Source: Rhabditophanes sp. KR3021 (Eukaryota; Nematoda; Chromadorea; Rhabditida; Alloionematidae). From it: a DNA stretch of 64,000 bases. Location: NCBI GenBank assembly GCA_963281155.1, contig CAUJLY010000002.1, positions 5,580,001-5,644,000 of the forward strand. The letters are read 5' to 3'. The notes beneath the pieces are model-generated. The model made no database searches. It was given only the letters and a program-made list of their open reading frames with translations, and had not been told where the DNA came from. Each line of letters begins with the position of its first letter. Positions within the stretch are counted from its first letter, which is position 1. Shown in pieces: positions 56,613-64,000 of this stretch. A program made the position numbers and the translations under genes.

Positions 56613-57650
56613 TTATAAATCCATAATACTATATTTTAAGTCTCTTTTAATTTTGTAAATGTTGACACGGCCGTCGTAGGAAAGTGATGCGAAGGCCCAG
56701 GGATCTGTTTGACTCCACGCGCAAGAATAAACAGAGTCTTCGTGATCAGTTAGACGTTCAATTAAGCCGTCTTGGACTGTTTTTTCCTCTTCGCTTTCAT
56801 TCTTTTCCGAACTTAGCGTTGATAAGTGGTACAAACAAAGTATATGATCTGAACCGGCCGTCAGTAGTAATTGATCATGAACCGGATTAAAGCGCACATT
56901 ACAAACCCAGTGACGGTGATCCCTAAAAGATTCCAATACTACTCCCGGCTTCCTCATATCAACAATACAAACCGAACCATCATCCATTCCGCAGGCAATG
57001 ATATACTGAACATTTGTATTGAAGTCAAAGTGCTTAACTTTCCTTAATTCATTGCTCGTAAAAATGGATGTCAATGCTTTGTTTTTGATATCGAATAAGG
57101 TAAGAGAACTCCCGCTGGCAAATACTATTTGGTTATTTTCATCAAACGGATTCAGACTGGCATAAATTATTGCTTGAGAATGTTCATAAAGGATATTTTT
57201 TGATTTAAATGCTTCCGTTATGTCAAATAATTCGAAACAATTTTCATAAGTTACAAGCATAGTGGAAGTCCCCCATATTACTGATTTTATATTTACATGA
57301 GGTTTAGTAAATTGAAGGGCAAGTTTGAAATTTATTTTAGATTCAATTCCTAACTCATACTCCCAAATTTCAACTCCGCCAACAAGTTGGTTATTTTGAA
57401 TAGACGAGTAAGCGATTGAAATAAGGTTTTCTCCACCACTAGCTAGATGTCTTACTTCCCCTGAATTGAAGGAAAACGAAGTCGATTTTACTTTTCCTAG
57501 TTCTTCATCGAATTTCAGTAGATGTAATTCATTTGCACTTTTAAAAGATTGCGTTCCAACCAAAAAATAAGACTGGTCTAATTCATTTGGAAGTGAAATT
57601 AATGAACGTGCCGGTAGATCTATTCCATGAATAATTGGAGCATCACACAT
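56613..57650 (-). CDS. eipr-1: EARP/GARP-interacting WD-repeat protein EIPR1 (TSSC1-like)
   Basis: A single exon encodes 345 residues that fold as WD repeats. The match to EIPR1/TSSC1 is clear from FASGSSLTLFDIKNKALTSI, DDGSVCIVDMRKPG, DHRHWVCNVRFNPVHDQLLL and the ending DHEDSVYSCAWSQTDPWAFA, then SLSYDGRVNIYKIKRDLKY. EIPR1 binds the EARP and GARP tethering complexes and is needed for endosomal recycling and dense-core vesicle cargo sorting. A TTTTAG acceptor lies six to nine bases before the ATG. The stop of TMEM161 is 182 bases upstream on the same strand. Confidence 0.93.
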   Translation of the reverse strand: MCDAPIIHGIDLPARSLISLPNELDQSYFLVGTQSFKSANELHLLKFDEELGKVKSTSFSFNSGEVRHLASGGENLISIAYSSIQNNQLVGGVEIWEYELGIESKINFKLALQFTKPHVNIKSVIWGTSTMLVTYENCFELFDITEAFKSKNILYEHSQAIIYASLNPFDENNQIVFASGSSLTLFDIKNKALTSIFTSNELRKVKHFDFNTNVQYIIACGMDDGSVCIVDMRKPGVVLESFRDHRHWVCNVRFNPVHDQLLLTAGSDHILCLYHLSTLSSEKNESEEEKTVQDGLIERLTDHEDSVYSCAWSQTDPWAFASLSYDGRVNIYKIKRDLKYSIMDL

Positions 57651-57832
57651 ATCTACTAAAATTTAAATGGTATGTTAGTTTTGTTGTTTGTATTAATATC
57701 AAATATAATTCAAAGGCTATCCTATAAAACAATCGATTGAAACAAAATTCTTTATTATTAAACTATAAATCAATCACATACTATGGTAAGTAAAAAACTA
57801 GTAAAAAGAAGAAACAAGGAGATTAATAAAAT

Positions 57833-59260
57833 TTAATTTTCAAAGTAAACTTTGGAAATGATTCCTAAAATACTGAAACTAACATTCGTGAAAATAACCA
57901 TGAAGAGACAATATCTCCAGAGAATTATTTGGACAGAGGATTGAAGGATAAGGGAGAATCCGGTATTTTGTTCGATTGATGTGGAGACTGATTCGGATCC
58001 GGGACAAGTTTCCGAAAAGAGACAGATGTCGCCAAGGTTTTTGTAGAGTAACGTTACGCAGATCGTAAGTATTACTGGAATCAGATATTGGAGGCAGACC
58101 ACGCAAAAGTAGAGGAAGTATTGTTGGATCATAAGGACGAGGCTGGAGGCACTGATATTCCCGTTTGATTTCTTTAAGGCAACTGCGTTTTCTAGACCTA
58201 AATTGAGGTAAGCTTGTAGGTGAAGTTTTCTGAGGCTGATTCTTAAGATAGACCAAATTACAATTAAAGACATCCTGAATAATTCGAATTGATGCTCTGT
58301 TAAGACGTACTTGTTGTTTTCATTTGTCAAAAAGCTCTTAACTGGAGTTGTGAATAAAGTTAATATAAGAATGGGCAGCATAAAAGTGGTGTGCAGCAAA
58401 ACTTTAACTGGTATTGTGGCTGTCTTCAAGGCTTTATTATACATTGAGGCATATCTGAAACTTGGAAACACCAAGCAACTTCCAATGATGGCAAACATGA
58501 AAGAAAATGTCAAATAAATAATAAGCGGCGATCTCTTTTCAAGCTTTTGGATTTCGAATACATTCTGAGCTTCAAGGAATTTATTCATTATGTCTGTGAG
58601 ATGGGTATAAGCTTGGTTGAGATTGATATCCAAGAAACGCTCACCAAACATTGTTAAAATCATACATCCAACAAAGAATACCGCCAATGAACTTAAGATG
58701 AAGTTCTTTTCTTCAGCTAACTTGTCATCTGAGAACAATGACCAAGTCATTACCAATAAACATTGTAAGGCAAAGAATAAAGTCAAGAACAACCAGATCA
58801 ATGAAATATTAATATCCTTGTTCCCTGGGAAGATAAAGCAGAACGTTTCCGAACATATGAATACGAAAATGGTGAAGAAGGTAAAGTCGATTAACCAATA
58901 CAAACTTGGATAGTAGTTCAAATCAGCCATATGCTTTAGAGTAACTGGATACTGAATCAAATCATATTCTACATCCTTAGGAACCTTAAAATCCGTGGTG
59001 ATAGGTTGATTTTTGTTCTTCTTGTTATTGCTTTTTCCCTTGTAACTCTTTGCAAAAGAAGTATCATTGATTTTCTTTAATTCTTCCAATGTAGGTGGTA
59101 GAAAGCGATGAAGGCTGTAAAATTAGCATATTAACCCATTTAAAATAATAACTTACCCATCTCCTATCATATATTGGACAAATGAAAGCTTTCCCTTGAA
59201 TTTATTGAATAAATACAATAAAACCAAAGAAAATACGGCATGAAAGCCCAACAACGCCAT
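57833..59260 (-). CDS. TMEM161 family multi-pass membrane protein
   Basis: Exons 59260-59157 and 59114-57833 give 461 residues; vertebrate TMEM161A/B have about 480. The N-terminus is a signal-anchor-like helix (ALLGFHAVFSLVLLYLF) followed by LSFVQYMIGDG and LHRFLPPTLEEL, as in TMEM161. About eight further hydrophobic segments follow. The family is conserved in animals; TMEM161B affects heart rhythm and brain folding in vertebrates, but its biochemical role is unknown. An acceptor-like TATTAG lies one base before the ATG. EIPR1 follows closely downstream. Confidence 0.9.
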
Positions 59261-59602
59261 TCTAATAACACAACTAGTCTAACTAAAAAGTTGATTTGAA
59301 GTAGGAAAGAAAACAATTGCACTAGCTTTGGAACGAGATGTATCGCAAAACACTTATCGTCACTAATAAAAAGATTAAATTTATTTTAATACATACACTA
59401 AAAGCAAAGATTGTACAAAGAGCGATTTGATAATAAATAATTGATGTAATAAAAGCATTTTGATATGATTCCGGTTCCTTAGGTAAATGTATGCACCACT
59501 CTTTATTTATTCTAAAATGATTTATCAAATAACGAATTTTGAAATATTAATAAATTAATTTAAATTTGAGTATTTGATTGTACTGAGTTTGATGTTGTTT
59601 CG

Positions 59603-59614
59603 TTCCTTCTGGAA
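59603..59614. promoter_or_regulatory. Heat-shock-element-like site
   Basis: TTCCTTCTGGAA contains an exact TTCnnGAA pair (59607-59614), the core of an HSF binding site, about 200 bases before AIP-1. C. elegans aip-1 is induced by arsenite and heat through HSF-1, so the site makes sense, but it is short. Confidence 0.4.
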
Positions 59615-59751
59615 TAAACTACATTATTCAAATTTTATAGGTCGTATTCTTTCTCTCATTTTTCTCATGACAATATAGAGTGGAGTTTAGTATATTCGAA
59701 ATCACGAGTTCAAACCGTCATCATTTAGTGCATTTTGAAACTCTTTATCTG

Positions 59752-59760
59752 TATATATAA
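59752..59760 (+). promoter_or_regulatory. TATA box of the AIP-1 gene
   Basis: TATATATAA sits 52 bases before the ATG at 59812. Confidence 0.5.
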
Positions 59761-59811
59761 AGGTATCCTTCTCCTTGGCTTCTTCATTTGATTTATTACT
59801 ACTACTAAACT

Positions 59812-60511
59812 ATGGCTGAATTACTAATTGGAAAGCATTGTGCCAGCAAATTTTGCCGACAACTAGGTAATTATCAATAATTAGTGGATATGATTAAACT
59901 AATGTTGTTTAGACTATTTAACATCTACATGTACTTCTTGTTCACTCGAATACTGTTCTAAGCATATTGGTTATGAAAGGCATAATTGTGAAAAGGGTTT
60001 GAGTAAAGATGTAAAAGTTCCTGTTTGTCCGCTTTGTGAAAAGCCCGTTCCTGTGGGAAAGAATGAAGACGCAAACATCAAAATAAACACTCATATCGAA
60101 AATGGATGCCCATCATCCAAAAGGAAAATATTCACCAACAAATGCAATGCCGAAAATTGCAAGAAAAAGGAACTAATCCCAATCATCTGTAGAGATTGCA
60201 ACCTGAACTACTGCATCTCCCACCGAGCTTCAATGGATCACAACTGCAAAAAACAAAAAGTATTTGCATCTACGGGTAACAATAAAATATTCAAGGCAGC
60301 TTTACCAAACAAAAGCAACACAACAGACGACGAAGCTTTAGCCGAAGCTTTACAAGCTATCTTAGCAGCTGAACCCTTCCTAACTCAAGCTCAAATTGAT
60401 ATCAAACTAGCTGAACGTTTATCTTCAATTCAAAACATCCAAAACAACCGTCCAAATGCGGTCAGAGAAAATATCACCCAAAGAACTCCAAATGGCTGTA
60501 AATTACAATAA
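59812..60511 (+). CDS. aip-1: AN1-type zinc-finger protein AIP-1 / ZFAND2-like
   Basis: Exons 59812-59866 and 59913-60511 give 217 residues. Two AN1 zinc fingers are seen: the first from C10 through CTSCSLEYCSKHIGYERHNC, the second with CNAENCKKKELIPIICRDCN and HRASMDHNC. A ubiquitin-interacting-motif-like helix follows (DDEALAEALQAILAAE). The last four residues CKLQ could be a prenylation box, as in AIRAPL. This family binds the proteasome during arsenite or misfolding stress and adapts it. A TATA box and a heat-shock-like site lie upstream. Frame intact. Confidence 0.92.
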
Positions 60512-61049
60512 ATTCTAAATTGCTCAACCCAACATTATATTTATGGAATGTGTTTATTTATCTGATCTAACTTTTACTTTGTTTAAATGCATAAATATTA
60601 TTATCGAAATAAAGAAGATTTGTGTCGTATTGCTTCCTTTGACTTAAATTAGCATCTTTCTCTACTACCTAAACATTATTATAATAATACCATCATAAGT
60701 TTGGTGGTGATGTCTTTCTTAATGACAAACAAATGTTCTAGAGAAGATAAAGTAAATATGAAAAGGTTATGTTGTAGTTAAGGTAAGAAGACCGTTCTTA
60801 TTTGCATAAATGTATCAGGGTTAAATCTAAAAATAAGGTAAAACGAAAGATATGATTGTACTCGGTTATTGTACGTAGCTTTTTCTCTTTGATGATGATT
60901 TTACAGATGAAAATTGATTTGTAATGGTGAGGACGGAGGTTGTTTTGAATTTATATAGATCTTACTCATATTGTTGTTTGTATTTGGTGGAAATGTTGTA
61001 ATAGTATAATTTTATTTGAATACTTATTTTTACATATTTTATAGGTACG
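60512..61049. other. Intergenic region
   Basis: AIP-1 3' UTR and upstream region of the Cys-rich membrane protein. An acceptor-like ATATTTTATAG ends at 61044, six bases before the next ATG. Nothing else is seen. Confidence 0.5.
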
Positions 61050-61460
61050 ATGCTTTATTTGAGCCATTTAACATGGCTTATTTTGGCTATTATATTGGCC
61101 AGTTTTGTCGAATTCGGAGAGGGACAAGCTTTGAATGATCCAGTCACTCAATATATTGAAGGAAGACTCGGAAATAGAAGAGTGTTCTGGTGTCCATCTG
61201 GTTATGGTTATTTAGCGTATTGCCCTCAGCCAACAGACTATGACAGTTACAATTGGTGCTGTAGTTGGCCTTATATGGGCAGTTGGAAGCCTTCATGCTG
61301 CCAATTTGCCATTCCAACTGGAGCAGTTGTTGCCATCATCATTTCATCAATTTTGCTCTTGTTTTTAATGACGTTTCTTGGATGTTGGTGTATGGCTTGC
61401 TGTCCTCTTTACAAACAACTATACGAAAATGAATCAGAGTATGAATATGAAGAAAAGTAA
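61050..61460 (+). CDS. Small single-pass membrane protein with Cys-rich ectodomain (Shisa/CYYR1-like layout)
   Basis: A single exon encodes 136 residues. It has a signal peptide (LTWLILAIILASFVEFGEG), then an ectodomain with closely set Cys (FWCPSGYGYLAYCPQ, YNWCCSW, PSCCQF). One transmembrane helix follows (AIPTGAVVAIIISSILLLFL) with a Cys-rich juxtamembrane stretch (GCWCMACCP) likely palmitoylated, and a short acidic tail. The layout recalls Shisa-like and CYYR1 proteins, which modulate receptor trafficking, but the match is by architecture only. Confidence 0.7.
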   Translation: MLYLSHLTWLILAIILASFVEFGEGQALNDPVTQYIEGRLGNRRVFWCPSGYGYLAYCPQPTDYDSYNWCCSWPYMGSWKPSCCQFAIPTGAVVAIIISSILLLFLMTFLGCWCMACCPLYKQLYENESEYEYEEK

Positions 61461-61859
61461 AAGCACCATACATTTATTCATCCGATAAGTTTCTATATAT
61501 TTATCTATCATTAACTAACATATTGTAACTCAATGCCTATTTAAAAAATACCCATGTTATTATTATTAATAAATTTCGTTTCTTTTAATTTAAAGCAAAT
61601 AAGTATCTGATTCCAGTAAATTTTAAAGATTTTGCTTTTGAATTGCTAATGATGTCGTCACCTTGGTTCTTAACATGAGAGGTTAAGGATAGACTTTAGG
61701 GTGTATATAAGAACGTGTGAATATCAGATTGACTGACTTGGCTTATGAGATTGAGTTTCATGGGTACCAACATTAATTGGATAGATTGTTATATAAGGTG
61801 AGAGTTGTTTAAAAGCGGCATTTATTTTCTTACTAAATATTCATTTGTCTTATTTTGCT
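61461..61859. other. Intergenic region
   Basis: 3' UTR with AATAAA and the promoter of the nuclear receptor gene. Nothing else is seen. Confidence 0.5.
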
Positions 61860-62756
61860 ATGGGACGAGGAAATCCTATGGGCCTGTGTCTAATTTGCCA
61901 AGATCAATCCTATGGTCGGCACTATGGAGTTATCGTTTGCGATGGATGCGCCGTGAGTATATTACCTTTTTAATTTTATATAAGTCTTTTCTTTAGTGCT
62001 TCGTGAAGAGAAGGTACGTAAAGTTGAACAAGCTTTGTTAATCTAGTTTTTAGCGTTCGGAAGAACATTACTTATACGTGCATCTCTGGAGACAATAAAT
62101 GTATTATTGATAAGACTAGGAGAAATTGGTGTCCATCGTGTAGGCTTCGAAAATGCTACGCCTGTAATATGGATCCAGAGAAGGTTCAAAAAGAAAGAGG
62201 TCCGCGAAAAAAGAAAGCAAATATCGAAGGAGAGGGTTCTGAAATAAATTGGCCAAATAAGGCATTAGATGACATCTTAATTAAGTCAGTTGAGATGAGT
62301 TCGAAGTCTGGAGTCCTAACATTCTGCAATTCACTTACAAAAGCCACAATTTTAGCCGAATCATGGCCTCTATTTTTAATTCTACAAACGTATGCTAGTA
62401 AAAATAACATGAAACTCTTATTCAAATTAGTTCGTTCTCTAAGACTACCACTCCTAGAAACAAATGCAATTGAACTAGACAAAGTTGAACACTCCATTTT
62501 AATAAACTTATTGTTTTGCAAATTAAGTTCTAAAATCGGACGGCTAAACTTTGCAGCAGCAATGACACCTGTCTTTTGCATTTACTTATTTCAATATTGT
62601 ACAATATTGCATCCAAAGGAACCCGAAAGACTTATCAAATTGACTAGCATCGTTGAAAAGCTTGTTAACCTATTGGGAAATGAAGAAATGAAGAACGAAT
62701 TGGCAAAGTACTACCAAGTGCTTCCTGAATTTATAATTCTTCATTACACCAAATAA
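61860..62756 (+). CDS. NR2E-type nuclear hormone receptor (tailless/FAX-1/PNR-like), short ligand domain
   Basis: Exons 61860-61952, 61997-62013 and 62054-62756 give 270 residues. The DNA-binding domain is complete: [21 protein letters not shown] (zinc 1), P-box CDGCACFVKR, and [21 protein letters not shown] with CRLRKCY (zinc 2). It ends in [11 protein letters not shown], the hallmark T/A-box of the NR2E group, so it probably binds AAGTCA-type half-sites. The P-box differs from the usual CDGCSGFFKR. The ligand-binding part is only about 170 residues and poorly conserved, with no clear AF-2 helix. Exon 2 is a 17-nt micro-exon inside the DNA-binding domain. A developmental or neuronal role is inferred from relatives. 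Confidence 0.88.
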
Positions 62757-62991
62757 ATTCTCTTTAATTAACTTCGCTAGGCTTATAATTTTTAGCAAAA
62801 TTGAGTGTAAGGTTCTCTTAAGATTAATTTCTTTTTTGCAACAATGCATCATTGTTTGTGAGAAAAGGATTAATAGGAAATGAAATCATAAAGTGCACTA
62901 TTAATTTTTAATCGCGAATAATCGCTGTACCAAGTGATTGTTACTACATTTGAAATCAGATAATTTTAGTCATTCTTCATCAATTAAGGAA

Positions 62992-63750
62992 ATGCAGCAA
63001 GCTGTATGTTCAGTTCCACCTCTGGTGATTCCAGCACTAGTTCAAGGAGCCAATAAAACCTTAATCTTCTGTCACGGTAAGTAATTCACCTAAATCGTAA
63101 TCACACCTTTACAGGTAGAGGAGACACAGCTTATGGATGGTTCGATACTTTTAACAAAAGCTCACGGCTTCCAAACGTAAAATACATCCTACCAACTGCG
63201 GCAAATCGTCCCTACAGTTTTCATGGAGGTGAGCCATGCACAGCATGGTATGATGTCCATAATAATAAGGGTAAACGTTTGGAAGACAATGACACCATCG
63301 AAAGTGCTCGTCAATACCTTTACTCGCTGATCGCTGAGGAGCAAAAGTTGGGTACAAAGCCTGAAAACATTCTTCTGGGAGGCTTTTCGCAGGGTGGTTG
63401 TCTTAGTTTATACGCAACGCTGTCTGCTCCATTGAAAATCGGCGGATGCGTAGCAATGTCGGCTTATTTGCCGCAAAAACATCTATTCCCACAAATATGT
63501 ATCGAGAATAAAGAGACTCCAATCTGGCTGGCAACTGGTGATCGTGACGACATTATCACCCTTGAGACTGTGAAAGAATCGGTTGATGTTATCAACAAAG
63601 TCAATTCGGAACTCAACTTCACGATCATTCGTGGATTGGGGCATACGGTTACGAATCAAGTTTGTTTAAATATCATTTATCTTGTTAATTTTGGTGTTTT
63701 AGGAAATGGATGATTGCAATGACTTTATTAATCGCTGTGGTAAAGAATGA
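62992..63750 (+). CDS. Acyl-protein thioesterase (LYPLA1/2-like)
   Basis: Exons 62992-63076, 63115-63659 and 63703-63750 give 225 residues, typical of APT1/APT2. It is an alpha/beta hydrolase that removes palmitate from proteins. The triad is intact: Ser in LGGFSQGGC, Asp in TGDRDDIITL and His in RGLGHTV. FCHGRGDTAYGW forms the oxyanion-side loop. No signal peptide; cytosolic. The last donor is GTTTGT, a weak site, but the join to EMDDCNDFINRC restores the expected C-terminal helix. The stop of the nuclear receptor is 235 bases upstream on the same strand. Confidence 0.95.
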
Positions 63751-64000
63751 TTACGGAAATCATTTGAACTAGTTGAATTTTGATAAATTTTTTTAATATA
63801 TTGATATAATTTTTTTTGTAATTCTGTAACTTCTACCTTGCAAAAAAGTTCTGGAATTAAAGATAATACATCTTTAGTTATTCAACAAAATATGTTAAAC
63901 AACAAAAATGTTGAATAATCATTTAAATTGCACTAAACTACAAAGTGAACGAAGAATATATGTTTAAAAGTCAATTTTTTGCAGAATTCAACGCGATTGC
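63751..64000. other. Right-end flank
   Basis: Thioesterase 3' UTR and AT-rich sequence to the window edge. No gene start is visible. Confidence 0.5.

Larger units (their letters stand above)
59261..59811. other. Divergent intergenic region
   Basis: Promoters of TMEM161 (leftward) and AIP-1 (rightward). A minus-strand frame at 59322-59528 (WCIHLPKEPESYQNAFITSI plus a hydrophobic run) resembles a receptor or transporter exon fragment but lacks context. Confidence 0.4.

Overview
The window looks like nuclear DNA from a nematode. It is AT-rich, most introns are only about 40-45 nt with a GTAAGT donor and a T-rich TTTAG-type acceptor, and many genes carry an unpaired splice acceptor a few bases before the start codon, as expected where mRNAs are trans-spliced to a leader. 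The gene content fits: a nematode-type Srt chemoreceptor, a second chemoreceptor-like 7TM protein, a CHK (ecdysteroid-kinase-like) protein, IgGFc-binding-like secreted proteins and a nematode-type cyclophilin A loop. All gene models were spliced by eye; the species cannot be named.

Layout. 1-14,100: a coiled-coil protein running off the left edge, an isochorismatase, a small coiled-coil protein, a nuclear lamin, a secreted mucin-like protein, a PAQR/hemolysin-III membrane protein and an unrecognised Ser-rich protein. 14,900-21,100: DNA topoisomerase I, then HERP and Derlin-1 head to head, then ribosomal protein S21 close behind Derlin. 21,500-32,600: a decayed duplicated segment, two membrane-anchored short-chain dehydrogenases, a secreted Cys-rich protein and the mRNA export factor NXF1. 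33,200-54,800: an accessory region with long empty stretches, pseudogenes, a tandem IgGFc-binding-like family, three 7TM receptors, a CHK kinase-like gene and several small unknown genes. 55,200-64,000: dense housekeeping DNA with cyclophilin A, EIPR1, TMEM161, AIP-1/ZFAND2, a Cys-rich membrane protein, an NR2E-type nuclear receptor and an acyl-protein thioesterase.

How genes may work together. HERP and Derlin-1 both belong to ER-associated degradation and share a 0.9 kb divergent promoter with two TGACGTGT unfolded-protein-response-like sites. AIP-1, which acts at the proteasome, has a heat-shock-element-like site upstream. Derlin/RPS21, TMEM161/EIPR1 and nuclear receptor/thioesterase are close same-strand pairs that could be operons.

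Most unusual signal. At least five otherwise good coding regions, including the lamin, need net +1 frame corrections to be read through. These may be assembly errors, real decay or something stranger, and reads or cDNA would decide.
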